A stretch of 47,055 nt of DNA from Treponema sp. (GTDB lineage: Bacteria > Spirochaetota > Spirochaetia > Treponematales > Treponemataceae), in contig JAFLSO010000013.1 of NCBI GenBank assembly GCA_022510925.1, forward strand, positions 1 through 47,055. The letters are read 5' to 3'. The notes beneath the pieces were generated by a model. The model was not told where the DNA came from and searched no databases. It saw only the letters and a list, made by a program, of their open reading frames with translations. Both the position numbers and the translations under genes were made by a program. Positions 6,702 to 15,243 of this stretch are shown here, piece by piece. The number at the start of each line of letters is the position of its first letter. Within the stretch, counting starts at the first letter, position 1.

Positions 6702-9089
6702 TTATTTTTTAAGCAACGCGGCGAAGGGATTATAATACATTCCGTCATCAGAGCCGAAATTCTGTTTCTCGCGCCTTTGACTCTCACGCGGCCTGTCGGA
6801 CCTGGGCCTGTCCGCGTAAGATTTTTTTCCGTCCTTATTCTCCGCGCCCTTACGGACCACAACCACGCGCTTTTTTGCTCCAGCTGAGCCGGCACTTCCG
6901 CCCTGACGGGAAGCGGCGTCGCTTTTAAGGCTTAGGCTTATGCGCTTACGGTCTTTGTCCAAATCGATTATGGTGAATTCCTTCACGTCGCCCACTTTGA
7001 TTACGTCCATGGGGTCAGAGACAAAACTGTCGCTAAGCTCGCTTATGTGAATGAGACCTGTCTCGTGCAGGCCTATGTCCACGAACGCCCCGAAGTCCAC
7101 CACGTTGCGGATTTTTCCCGTCACTTTCATGCCCACAGTAAGGTCCTCAAATGCCATCACGCCTTTCTGCATTATGGGCGCAGGATAGCCGTCCCTGGGG
7201 TCACGGTTAGGCTTGGCGAGCTCCTCCACTATGTCGTTAATCGTAGTCTCGCCCACGCCGTATTTCTCTTCCAGCTGCTTTTTAAAGTCCGCGCTTATCT
7301 TTTCGTTGCCCTGCACTAAAGGAAGAACCTCGCCCGCCACCGCATAATTCTCAGGATGGACCCATGTGTTGTCGAGCGGATTGGAGCTCTCCGGTATTTT
7401 CAGGAATCCCGCGCACTGCTCGTATGCCTTGGGTCCCAGACCGCTCACTTTCTTTAAATCCTCGCGGCTAGTTATTTTTCCGTTGGCATCGCGATATGAA
7501 ACGATTTTTTTTGCGAGCGATGAGTTTATCCCCGAGACATATTTAAGGAGACTGGCGCTCGCGGTGTTAAGGTTCACGCCCACCTGGTTCACTACACTCC
7601 CCACAACCTCGTCCAAAGTGTCGCTCAGTTTTTTCTGGTTCACGTCATGCTGATAAAGTCCCACGCCTATGGCCTTGGGGTCGATTTTCACAAACTCCGC
7701 GAGCGGGTCCTGCAAGCGCCGTCCCATGCTTATGGCACCGCGTATGGTTAAATCCAAATCCGGGAATTCCTCGCGGGCAATGTCGCTCGCGCTGTAAACA
7801 GAGGCGCCGCTTTCGTCCACCACGGTGTAGCGCACGTCAGGATAGTTCTCGCTTATGACTTTGCTCACTATGGCCTGAACCTCCTGGCTGCCTGTTCCGT
7901 TGCCCACTGCCACCACCTGGATGTCGTACTTTTTGATTGCGAGCTTTATTTTGTTGTAGCTGTCCTCCGGCTCCGCGACCTGCTTGATGAGGAAGTATCC
8001 CAGATATTTGCCGGTCTCATCCAGCGCGGCGCATTTAGTTCCGGTGCGTATTCCCGGGTCCACGCCAAGGACGCGGCTTCCTTTTATGGGCTGCGTCATC
8101 AGAAGATTCTTTAAATTCTCGCTGAACACTCCTATGCCGTGCGCGTCCGCCTGGTCAGTCTCATCGCTGCGGATTTCCCGCAGAACGGCAGGGCTCAGAA
8201 GCCTCACCACACCGTCCTCTATGGCCTGCGAGAAATATTTGTTTGAGAGCCTGTATTTTTTCTGGATTTCTTTTACTGCATCCTCCACGCTTACATCCAG
8301 CGTGACTTCCAGCGCGCCCTCCCGCTCCGCGCGGTTTATTGCCAGAACACGGTGTGGCTTTATCTGGCTGAGCGGCTCGGAGAAATCCCAGTACATTTTG
8401 TATGTGGAGGTTTTTTCCGCGGTCTCTGCATCCTGGCCCTCGGGGACTATTCCCTTGGTAACCATTGTGCCGGTCGCGATGTAATGGTCGTGGACAGCGG
8501 AGCGGTTGGCAGTGTCCTGGCTTGTGCGCTCCGCGATAATGTCCTGCGCGCCTTTAATCGCGTCCTCAGCGGTGGGAACGTTAAGCGCCTCATCCTCCGC
8601 GTCCGTCCTGATGAATTCCGCGGCCTTAGACTCCACCGCGGCATCATCTGAATTCGGGTCAGAAATAAAATCTGCCAGCGGCTCAAGGCCTTTTTCCTGC
8701 GCCACCATTCCGCGAGTCTTTTTCTTTTTCTTGAACGGCGCCCACAAATCCTCAAGCTCGGTAAGAGTTTTAGCGCCCATGACCGCCTTGTACAAAGTGT
8801 CAGTGAGCTTATTCTGTGCGAAGATTCCCTTCACAATCTCCAGACGGCGCTCCTCCAAATTCTTGTATGACGTGAAAAGATGGTCGCAGTCACGCACCTG
8901 CACCTCGTCCAAGGAGCCGTGCTTTTCTTTTCGGTAACGGGATATAAACGGAATGGTGCAGCCTTCCTGCACCAGACTGATAACCGCACTAACCTGAGCC
9001 ACTTTTATGTTCAGCTCGTCCGCAATGCGCTTCATAATCTCTACTTCATTAACAAAAAGCGCTTCGATTTGTTCTTGTGTGAATTCCAT
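6702..9089 (-). CDS. tex: Tex-family transcription accessory / RNA-binding protein
   Basis: The protein from ATG 9089 is 795 residues. Order: helical Tex N-domain (TIPFISRYRKEKHGSLDEVQ), a YqgF/RuvC-like nuclease-fold domain (RVLGVDPGIRTGTKCAALDE), helix-hairpin-helix (NLNTASASLLKYVSGI...), and an S1 RNA-binding domain (VTGKIRNVVDFGAFVDIGLHE). A basic, Arg-rich low-complexity tail ends in NPFAALLKK. Tex binds structured RNA and polymerase and supports transcription and stress fitness. A GTG nine codons upstream (9116) is also open, but ATG 9089 is preferred because it lies just after a -10/-35 pair and gives MEFTQEQ. Convergent with birA. Confidence 0.9.
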   Translation of the reverse strand: MEFTQEQIEALFVNEVEIMKRIADELNIKVAQVSAVISLVQEGCTIPFISRYRKEKHGSLDEVQVRDCDHLFTSYKNLEERRLEIVKGIFAQNKLTDTLYKAVMGAKTLTELEDLWAPFKKKKKTRGMVAQEKGLEPLADFISDPNSDDAAVESKAAEFIRTDAEDEALNVPTAEDAIKGAQDIIAERTSQDTANRSAVHDHYIATGTMVTKGIVPEGQDAETAEKTSTYKMYWDFSEPLSQIKPHRVLAINRAEREGALEVTLDVSVEDAVKEIQKKYRLSNKYFSQAIEDGVVRLLSPAVLREIRSDETDQADAHGIGVFSENLKNLLMTQPIKGSRVLGVDPGIRTGTKCAALDETGKYLGYFLIKQVAEPEDSYNKIKLAIKKYDIQVVAVGNGTGSQEVQAIVSKVISENYPDVRYTVVDESGASVYSASDIAREEFPDLDLTIRGAISMGRRLQDPLAEFVKIDPKAIGVGLYQHDVNQKKLSDTLDEVVGSVVNQVGVNLNTASASLLKYVSGINSSLAKKIVSYRDANGKITSREDLKKVSGLGPKAYEQCAGFLKIPESSNPLDNTWVHPENYAVAGEVLPLVQGNEKISADFKKQLEEKYGVGETTINDIVEELAKPNRDPRDGYPAPIMQKGVMAFEDLTVGMKVTGKIRNVVDFGAFVDIGLHETGLIHISELSDSFVSDPMDVIKVGDVKEFTIIDLDKDRKRISLSLKSDAASRQGGSAGSAGAKKRVVVVRKGAENKDGKKSYADRPRSDRPRESQRREKQNFGSDDGMYYNPFAALLKK

Positions 9090-9099
9090 AAGTGGAGTT

Positions 9100-9128
9100 A
9101 TTTTACTGAAAATCACGGCGAGCGTAAA
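9100..9128 (-). promoter_or_regulatory. Candidate tex promoter with a very short leader
   Basis: Minus strand: TTTACG (9128-9123), 17-base spacer, TAAAAT (9105-9100), then ten bases to ATG 9089. No Shine-Dalgarno sequence. Predicted 5' UTR about 3-4 bases. Confidence 0.45.
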
Positions 9129-9162
9129 GCGACAGTGTAATTAAATTCTAATGCGCCTCATC

Positions 9163-11388
9163 TTATTTGTCTGCGCCGGAAATTTTTCTTAAGGGCGCTG
9201 TAAAAAGAACGGAGCGCTCCGTCTCCATGCCGTCGAATTTTATCGTGTAGCAAGAGGCGTTTGTGTTGACTAAGATTATGGTTCCCTCTCCGAAAACCGT
9301 ATGGCTTACGCGGTCTCCTTTTTTTAATGACGTCATCATCGCCTTTAAGCGCGTCTCGTCATACGTGATGATTTGCTCCGTCTGCTCCACCAGATTTTTA
9401 TCCAGCTCCTTTACAAGCGAAAGATTCTCCAGTCCTGCGTTGAAAATAAATCTGCTCGGATATTTGAAAATCCCGTCATTCGCCTTTCCCTCCGAGTCGC
9501 TCAGGAAAAGCCGTCTTTTGGCGCGCGTCATGGCCACGTACGCTATCCGGCGCTCCTCTTCCATGTCTTCCGGTGTGTTTACCTTGCGGCTGGGAAAAAC
9601 GCCCTCGTTCATTCCGCACAGAAACACGTAAGGGAATTCCATGCCTTTAGCCGCGTGAATGGTCAGAAGCTTTACGGAATCTTTCTGGTCATCGCGGTCC
9701 AGGTCCGTAAAGAGCGCCGTGTGATTCAAAAAATCCTCCAGCGTGGCATCGTCATCAAGTCCGGCCTCGTTCACGCTGCGCTTGAATTCAGCAAGATTAT
9801 CCAGCCTGTCCTGATCCGCCTCCAGACGCAGGAACGCCTCGTAACCCGTGCGGTCCAGGAGCGCCTGCAATATGTCTCCAAGTTTAGCGGGCGTATGCAG
9901 AACAGGAACGGAGCTTAAGGGAGAGGGCAGCATCTGCCTTACGCTCTCTATGGCATTTATATATTCGCCCGCACCGGTGGATTTAAAGACGCCGCTCTCA
10001 TCTTCCGCCAGCTCCTTCAGCGCCTCATACGCGGAGATGTTTCTGTCGTCAGCATGTTTCTTTATGGCGGCTATTTTCTGTTTCCCTATTTTTCTGGACG
10101 GAACGTTTATGGTGCGGTAGAACGAGGTGTCGTCCGCGGCGGTAAGCATGCGCAGATAACAGATTACGTCCTTTATCTCCCGCCTGCCGTAGAATTCTGT
10201 TCCCGCCAGAATCTTATACGGCACATCGTTTTTTATGAATGTCTCTTCCAGCGCCCGCGAAAGATAATGCGCGCGGTAAAGCACCGCCACATCGCGGAAA
10301 TTCACGGGCGAAAGAGAATTCTTTTTAGATGTGAGTTTTTTTATCTCCCCGCAAATCCAGGCGGCCTCCTCTGATTCATTCGGCGCGTGAAAATAAAGCG
10401 GCTTCTCTCCGTCAGGGACAGTGGGCACAAGCTCCTTTGGATAGCGCACCGTGTTCCGGCTGATGAGCGCGTTGCTCGCGGTGAGTATCTGCGGACTGCT
10501 GCGGTAATTCTGAGAAAGAAGGATAGTTCTGGCGGAAGGAAATTTCTTGTCAAAGTCCAGTATCAGCTTAACGTGACTTCCGCGCCATGAGTAGATTGTC
10601 TGGTCGCTGTCTCCCACTATGAAAAGATTTTTATGTCTTGCGCTCAGAATCTGCGCTATGCGGTACTGCTTAGCGCTCACGTCCTGAAACTCATCCACCA
10701 TGACGTACTGCATCCTGTCCTGCCATTTCTCACGGATGCCGGGAAAATTCTCCAGGATGTATGTGGCAAAATTTATGAGGTCATTAAAATCCACGCCAAA
10801 GCATTTTTTCTGCTCGTAAATGAAGCGCAGAAAAATCTCCTGGTTCTCTTCCAGCGGCTTCTCTGGATTTGTAAAAAGCGCCCTGAGCTCCTCGTTGTTG
10901 AATTTATAAAAATAATTTATGTATGTGTCCGCCTGTAATTTCTTACCCTCAAGCACCTCGTCTATTTTTCTCTGCACGGTGGTCTCTTTAAGCGTTATGT
11001 GCATGTCAGAGAAAATCCTGAGCATTATATCGCGCCAGTCCTCTTTGTCTAAGATTATGAAGTCTTTTGGAAAATTAAGGACGTTTATGTCCTCGTGCAG
11101 GAGCAGGGTGCAGAACGCGTGGAACGTGCAGATGTAGCCCAAGTCCATGTCGCCTAGCATTCTGCGCACGCGTGATTTCATTTCGTTAGCGGCCCTGTTT
11201 GTGAACGTCACGCACAGAATGTTTTTAGGGCTTATTCCCACGTCACGGACCAAATAGCAGTAGCGGCTTGTAAGCGCGCGGGTTTTTCCTGTTCCGGCCC
11301 CGGCAAGCACACGCACGTAGCCTTCTGTGGCGGTAACGGCCTCCATCTGCTCGCCATTTAAATTCTTCAGAAAATCCTCGCTCCCCAT
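9163..11388 (-). CDS. pcrA: ATP-dependent 3'-5' DNA helicase, UvrD/PcrA family
   Basis: 741 residues with the superfamily 1A motifs: Walker A GAGTGKT (about 31-37), motif Ia TFTNRAANEM, motif II VDEFQD, motif III GDSDQTIYSWRG, motif IV LSQNYRSS, and later TIHAAKGMEFPYVFL and VAMTRAKRRL. The C-terminal piece KKGDRVSHTVFGEGTIILV is the Tudor-like domain that PcrA uses to bind RNA polymerase. It unwinds DNA in repair and replication restart. The ATG at 11388 has no Shine-Dalgarno sequence but has TATACT exactly six bases upstream, so the message is probably leaderless. Divergent from the CPS-DapF gene. Confidence 0.93.
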   Translation of the reverse strand: MGSEDFLKNLNGEQMEAVTATEGYVRVLAGAGTGKTRALTSRYCYLVRDVGISPKNILCVTFTNRAANEMKSRVRRMLGDMDLGYICTFHAFCTLLLHEDINVLNFPKDFIILDKEDWRDIMLRIFSDMHITLKETTVQRKIDEVLEGKKLQADTYINYFYKFNNEELRALFTNPEKPLEENQEIFLRFIYEQKKCFGVDFNDLINFATYILENFPGIREKWQDRMQYVMVDEFQDVSAKQYRIAQILSARHKNLFIVGDSDQTIYSWRGSHVKLILDFDKKFPSARTILLSQNYRSSPQILTASNALISRNTVRYPKELVPTVPDGEKPLYFHAPNESEEAAWICGEIKKLTSKKNSLSPVNFRDVAVLYRAHYLSRALEETFIKNDVPYKILAGTEFYGRREIKDVICYLRMLTAADDTSFYRTINVPSRKIGKQKIAAIKKHADDRNISAYEALKELAEDESGVFKSTGAGEYINAIESVRQMLPSPLSSVPVLHTPAKLGDILQALLDRTGYEAFLRLEADQDRLDNLAEFKRSVNEAGLDDDATLEDFLNHTALFTDLDRDDQKDSVKLLTIHAAKGMEFPYVFLCGMNEGVFPSRKVNTPEDMEEERRIAYVAMTRAKRRLFLSDSEGKANDGIFKYPSRFIFNAGLENLSLVKELDKNLVEQTEQIITYDETRLKAMMTSLKKGDRVSHTVFGEGTIILVNTNASCYTIKFDGMETERSVLFTAPLRKISGADK

Positions 11389-11394
11389 GCGCTA

Positions 11395-11446
11395 AGTATA
11401 TCATTAAAATTCCCCACTGTACACAATGAGAAAAATAGGATATAAA
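11395..11446. promoter_or_regulatory. Divergent promoters sharing one palindromic -35 (TGTACA)
   Basis: TGTACA at 11418-11423 is its own reverse complement. On the minus strand a 17-base spacer leads to TATACT (11400-11395), six bases before the pcrA ATG. On the plus strand a 17-base spacer leads to TATAAA (11441-11446) for the CPS-DapF leader. Both arrangements have ideal spacing around the same hexamer, so the two promoters should exclude each other. Confidence 0.55.
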
Positions 11447-11457
11447 TTATTCCTAAG

Positions 11458-11541
11458 ATGAATGCGGTTTTAAAAAACAGGCGGGCATACATGCGGTGCC
11501 CGAGGCAATGTTTTTCTGAATCGCCTTTATTTTTAAACTGA
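11458..11541 (+). other. Leader small ORF with four arginine codons (possible leader peptide)
   Basis: ATG 11458 opens a 27-codon frame, MNAVLKNRRAYMRCPRQCF..., ending at TGA 11539-11541. It begins about five bases after the predicted +1 of the plus promoter and contains Arg-Arg plus two further Arg in nine codons. A small inverted repeat CGGGCA-N9-TGCCCG (11482-11502) lies inside it. Carbamoyl phosphate feeds arginine synthesis, so arginine-sensing attenuation is conceivable, but the ORF could be chance. There is no good Shine-Dalgarno sequence. Confidence 0.25.
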
Positions 11542-11547
11542 TGTCAA

Positions 11548-11582
11548 TGGGGACGCGCGCTTGCGGTGTTCCCATTTTTTTT
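11548..11582 (+). terminator. Terminator-like hairpin in the CPS-DapF leader (attenuator candidate)
   Basis: TGGGGAC (11548-11554) pairs with GTTCCCA (11568-11574; one G-T wobble), followed at once by T8 (11575-11582). The coding ATG is only 25 bases further on, so the hairpin lies in the leader of the same transcript rather than after a gene on this strand. It is a plausible site of regulated premature termination. Confidence 0.5.
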
Positions 11583-11607
11583 GCGCGGATTTTAGGAGCA
11601 GAGGAAA

Positions 11608-14292
11608 ATGAGCCAGGATAAAAACGAAAGGATTTTTCATGTTAACCCCGGATATAAAATGGTGGACACGTGCGCGGGGGAATTCAACGCGGAGACACCT
11701 TACTTCTATGCAAATTACGATGGCGAGAACGAGGCGGGGGAATTCCTGGAACAGAGGGCGTCCGCTAAAAGCAAGGGCACCATCATAGTGCTGGGCTCAG
11801 GACCAATCCGCATAGGACAGGGAATTGAATTTGACTATGCCAGCGTTCAGTGCGTGTGGGCGCTAAAAAAATTAGGCTACGACGTGGTGACCATCAACAA
11901 TAATCCCGAGACCGTGAGCACGGACTTTGACACCAGCAACAGGCTTTACTTTGAGCCGCTTACGCCAGAAGATGTAATGGGCGTTATAAAAACGGAGAAT
12001 CCTCTGGGCGTGGTTGTCGCTTTCGGCGGAGGAACCGCAATCAAGCTGGCAAAATTTCTAAACGAGCAGGGTGTGCGCATTCTGGGAACGAGCGCGGACG
12101 CCATAGACCTTGCGGAGGACAGGGAGCGCTTTGAGGATTTATGCGAGCGTCTTCATATAAACAGGCCGAAAGGTCTCACCGTGCTTACAGAGGATGAGGC
12201 TCTGGCCGCGGCCTCCAGGCTGGGCTATCCCGTTCTTCTACGCCCCAGCTACGTGCTCGGCGGGCAGAACATGATTGTGGCCTTCAACGATGACGACGTG
12301 CGCGAGTACATGAAAATAATTCTGGCGCAGGGAATAGAGAATCCTGTCCTGATAGACCAGTACATGATGGGAACTGAGCTTGAGGTGGACGGCATCTGTG
12401 ACGGCGAGGATATCCTGATTCCCGGAATCATGGAGCACATAGAGCGCACGGGCATACACTCCGGTGACAGCATCGCGGTCTACCCCAGCTGGAATCTGAA
12501 TGACATAATGCGCGAGAAAATAATCTCGCAAAGCCGCGAGCTTGCGCTGGCGCTGGGCACAAAGGGTCTGGTGAACATTCAGTATCTGATTTACAACAAC
12601 GACCTTTACATCATAGAGGTGAATCCCCGCTCCAGCAGAACCGTCCCCTACATAAGCAAAGTCAGCGGAGTGCCCATGGTGGAGCTTGCGGTGCGGGCAA
12701 TGCTTGGAGAGAAACTGCGCGGCATGGGCTACGGCACCGGGCTGTACAGGCTTCCGCCGTATTTTGCAGTGAAAGTTCCTGTGTTCAGTTTTGAGAAGCT
12801 TATGGACGTGGACACGCATCTTGGTCCCGAGATGAAAAGTACCGGCGAGGTGCTGGGAATAGCCGCCACCAGGGAGGAGGCTATTTTCAAAGGGCTCATA
12901 GCCGCGGGATATTCCATGAAGCGCTCGGGCGGAGTTCTTTTCAGCGTGCGAAAAACCGACCGCTACGAGCTTCCCGACCTTGCCAGAAAATTCTACGATT
13001 TGGGCTTCAAACTCTACGCCACGGAAGGCAACGCGGAGACTCTGCGCGACTTCGGCATGGAAGTGGAGGTGGTGAACAAAATCCACAAGAATCCCGGAAA
13101 CAATCTTCTTACTCTCCTTGACAGCGGAAAAATCGATTACGTGATAAGTACCAGCGCCAAAGGCCGCAATCCCGCCGCAGACAGCGTAAAGATGCGCCGT
13201 CATGCCGTGGAGCGGAACATCCCCTGCCTCACTGCCATAGATACGGCAAATGCAATAGCGGACTGTCTTCGCAGCAAATACAACGCAGAGAACGTGGAGC
13301 TTGTGGACATAAACAGTCTGCGCTCCTCCAAGCAAACCCTGCGCTTCACAAAAATGGATTCCACGGGAAATGATTTCATAGTGATAAATGCCATGGAGCA
13401 GAAAGTAAGCAATCCTGCCGGGCTTGCCGTCCGTCTGTGCGACAGGCGCGGAGGTGGAATAGGTGCGGACAGCCTGGTTCTTATAGAGGCCAGCTCCAGG
13501 GCGGATGCCAAAATGCGCTTTTTCAACATGGACGGAAGCGAGGGCAAAATGGCGGGAAACGCAATACGTTGCGTGGGAAAATATCTTTACGACAACGACA
13601 TTCTGGGCATAACAGAGAAGCACGGGCAGAGAACGGACGCCACGGAGAAAATCACCATAGAGACGGAGGCCGGCGTAAAGACACTTACGCTCTACAAGCA
13701 GAATGAGAAAGTCACCAGCGTCACAGTGGACATGGGAAGCCCGTACTTTGAGAGCGAGAGACTTCCCACCACGCTCAGGGCTCAGCCTTTAAAGACGCTG
13801 AACCTTGTCGCAGGAAGCGAGTCCTCCGCGGTGGCGCAGGCGGTGGGCGCCGGACTTCTTCCGTCACAGGCCATAGTGAACGTTCCCCTCACAGTAAACG
13901 GCCGGGAGTACAAAGTCACGTGCCTGGGCGTAGGAAATCCTCACTGCGTGGTGTTCAGCAAATTCGTAGACAAAGAGCCGGTAGAGAAAACAGGCGCGTT
14001 ATTCGAGCATCACGAGGCGTTCCCCGAGCGCATAAACACGGAGTTCGTGCGTGTGGTCAGCAGCCACGAGCTTAAAATGCGCACCTGGGAAAGAGGAAAC
14101 GGCGAGACTCTGGCGTGCGGAACCGGGGCATGCGCGGCTGCCGTGGCGGCGGTCCTTAACGGATACTGCCCGCTCAACGAGGACATTACAGTGCGCGTGC
14201 GCGGAGGAATTCTCCAGGTGCGCTACACGGGACAAAGCGTCTTCCTCACGGGCGAGACACGCATTTGCTATGAGGGCCAAGTTGAAGTATAA
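11608..14292 (+). CDS. Fusion: carbamoyl-phosphate synthase large chain (C-terminal half) + diaminopimelate epimerase-like domain
   Basis: 894 residues. Residues 1-50 match the end of the CarB oligomerisation domain (GYKMVDTCAGEF). About 55-440 is the carbamate-phosphorylating ATP-grasp half (GQGIEFDY, LRPSYVLGGQNM, NPRSSRTVPY), and about 450-565 the MGS allosteric domain (FKLYATEGNAETL, STSAKGRN). The whole N-terminal, bicarbonate-phosphorylating half is absent, so it must be encoded elsewhere or this half works alone as a dimer. After a three-residue link, DapF starts at about 577 (TKMDSTGNDF). The second active-site Cys is present (Cys837, ACGTGAC), but the first, in the NxDGSxxxxCGN signature, is Ala649 (KMAGNAIRC), so L,L/meso-DAP epimerisation is doubtful. 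Shine-Dalgarno sequence is GAGG. Leader holds an attenuator-like hairpin. Confidence 0.9.
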   Translation: MSQDKNERIFHVNPGYKMVDTCAGEFNAETPYFYANYDGENEAGEFLEQRASAKSKGTIIVLGSGPIRIGQGIEFDYASVQCVWALKKLGYDVVTINNNPETVSTDFDTSNRLYFEPLTPEDVMGVIKTENPLGVVVAFGGGTAIKLAKFLNEQGVRILGTSADAIDLAEDRERFEDLCERLHINRPKGLTVLTEDEALAAASRLGYPVLLRPSYVLGGQNMIVAFNDDDVREYMKIILAQGIENPVLIDQYMMGTELEVDGICDGEDILIPGIMEHIERTGIHSGDSIAVYPSWNLNDIMREKIISQSRELALALGTKGLVNIQYLIYNNDLYIIEVNPRSSRTVPYISKVSGVPMVELAVRAMLGEKLRGMGYGTGLYRLPPYFAVKVPVFSFEKLMDVDTHLGPEMKSTGEVLGIAATREEAIFKGLIAAGYSMKRSGGVLFSVRKTDRYELPDLARKFYDLGFKLYATEGNAETLRDFGMEVEVVNKIHKNPGNNLLTLLDSGKIDYVISTSAKGRNPAADSVKMRRHAVERNIPCLTAIDTANAIADCLRSKYNAENVELVDINSLRSSKQTLRFTKMDSTGNDFIVINAMEQKVSNPAGLAVRLCDRRGGGIGADSLVLIEASSRADAKMRFFNMDGSEGKMAGNAIRCVGKYLYDNDILGITEKHGQRTDATEKITIETEAGVKTLTLYKQNEKVTSVTVDMGSPYFESERLPTTLRAQPLKTLNLVAGSESSAVAQAVGAGLLPSQAIVNVPLTVNGREYKVTCLGVGNPHCVVFSKFVDKEPVEKTGALFEHHEAFPERINTEFVRVVSSHELKMRTWERGNGETLACGTGACAAAVAAVLNGYCPLNEDITVRVRGGILQVRYTGQSVFLTGETRICYEGQVEV

Positions 14293-14372
14293 TGATGTCG
14301 CAGGAATCTGACAAAAAATGGCCGCGTTCATGGCGGACCGTCATTTAAAACAAAAGGCATCAGGAGGATTTT

Positions 14373-14594
14373 ATGCCGCACATTACGATTCAGATGTATT
14401 CCGGCCGCGATGAGGCCACAAAAAAACGTCTGGCAGATGCTGTCCTTGAGGCCGCGTCAAAGGAGCTGGAGCGCGGAAAAGAGCATTTTTCCGTGAGCAT
14501 TGAGGACGTGCCCCAGGAAGAGTGGAAAGATAAAGTCTACGACAAAATTCTTTCTGACAAAAACATTATTATAAAACCCGGCTACACGATGTAA
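14373..14594 (+). CDS. 4-oxalocrotonate tautomerase family protein
   Basis: 73 residues beginning Met-Pro, so that Pro becomes the catalytic N-terminal base after Met removal, as in the 4-OT/DmpI family. The fold pattern (PHITIQMYSGR...KKRLADAVLEAA...VSIEDVPQEEW) fits the family's beta-alpha-beta unit; members work as small oligomers and shift keto/enol double bonds. The natural substrate is unknown, and such orphans are often promiscuous. AGGAGG precedes the start. The flavin reductase follows 44 bases later on the same strand, a plausible two-gene unit. Confidence 0.85.
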   Translation: MPHITIQMYSGRDEATKKRLADAVLEAASKELERGKEHFSVSIEDVPQEEWKDKVYDKILSDKNIIIKPGYTM

Positions 14595-14638
14595 GCAATT
14601 TCGCGCGGAATACAAAATAAATTTCACAGGAGAATATT

Positions 14639-15187
14639 ATGGAATTTGACTCAAAGCATTCAGTGATTGTGCCGGAGGGAGTTTTTATAATCGGCACTTA
14701 TGACGAGAACGGTGTTCCCAACGCCATGAACGCGGCATGGGGAATTCAGTCTGATTTTGAGGAGATAACCCTCTATCTTTCAAAGCACAAGACCACGGAG
14801 AATTTAAAAAAGACCGGCGCGTTTACGGTAGCGTTCGCCACCAGGAAAACAGTGGTAATCTCCGACTATTTTGGAATAGCGAGCGGAAATGACGTGAATA
14901 AAATCGAGAAAGCGGGAGTCCATGTGCATAAGAGCGCCAAAGTCAACGCGCCCATCATCGAAGAATATCCGCTCACGCTTGAATGCACGGTGAAGGAATG
15001 GAACGAGGAGCGCGAGATGCTGGTGGGTACCATAGTGTCCCAGCAGGCGGACGATTCGATTCTGACCGACGGCAAAGTTGATCTGGCCAAGCTTGAGCCG
15101 ATTATGTATGACGCCTCTTTCCACGTGTACCGCGTAATCGGCGAGGTGGTGGGAAAAGCGTTCAGTGACGGAAACCAGATAAAATAG
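14639..15187 (+). CDS. Flavin reductase-like (FMN-binding split-barrel) protein
   Basis: 182 residues with the split-barrel flavin-binding pattern: GVFIIGTYDENGVPNAMNAAWG near the start, LSKHKTTENLKKTGAFTVAF in the FMN-binding region, and a later PLTLECTVKEW strand. Relatives use NAD(P)H to reduce flavins or act as flavoprotein oxidoreductases in the cytoplasm. The exact reaction is unknown. It follows the tautomerase, has AGGAG before the ATG, and is ended by a clear terminator. Confidence 0.85.
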   Translation: MEFDSKHSVIVPEGVFIIGTYDENGVPNAMNAAWGIQSDFEEITLYLSKHKTTENLKKTGAFTVAFATRKTVVISDYFGIASGNDVNKIEKAGVHVHKSAKVNAPIIEEYPLTLECTVKEWNEEREMLVGTIVSQQADDSILTDGKVDLAKLEPIMYDASFHVYRVIGEVVGKAFSDGNQIK

Positions 15188-15208
15188 ATTCCTTTAAAAT
15201 TAAAGTCC

Positions 15209-15240
15209 GCCCTCCGTGCCATGACATGGAGGGCATTTTT
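15209..15240 (+). terminator. Rho-independent terminator after the flavin reductase gene
   Basis: Ten-base stem GCCCTCCGTG / CATGGAGGGC (one G-T wobble), six-base loop, then A and T5 at 15236-15240. Confidence 0.88.
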
Positions 15241-15243
15241 ATA

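Noticed and set aside
12238-13623. A 461-codon open frame on the minus strand inside the CPS-DapF gene
   Set aside because: It is antisense to a clear coding sequence, rich in His/Val/Ala as expected from mirrored GC-rich codons, with no start signal and no family match.
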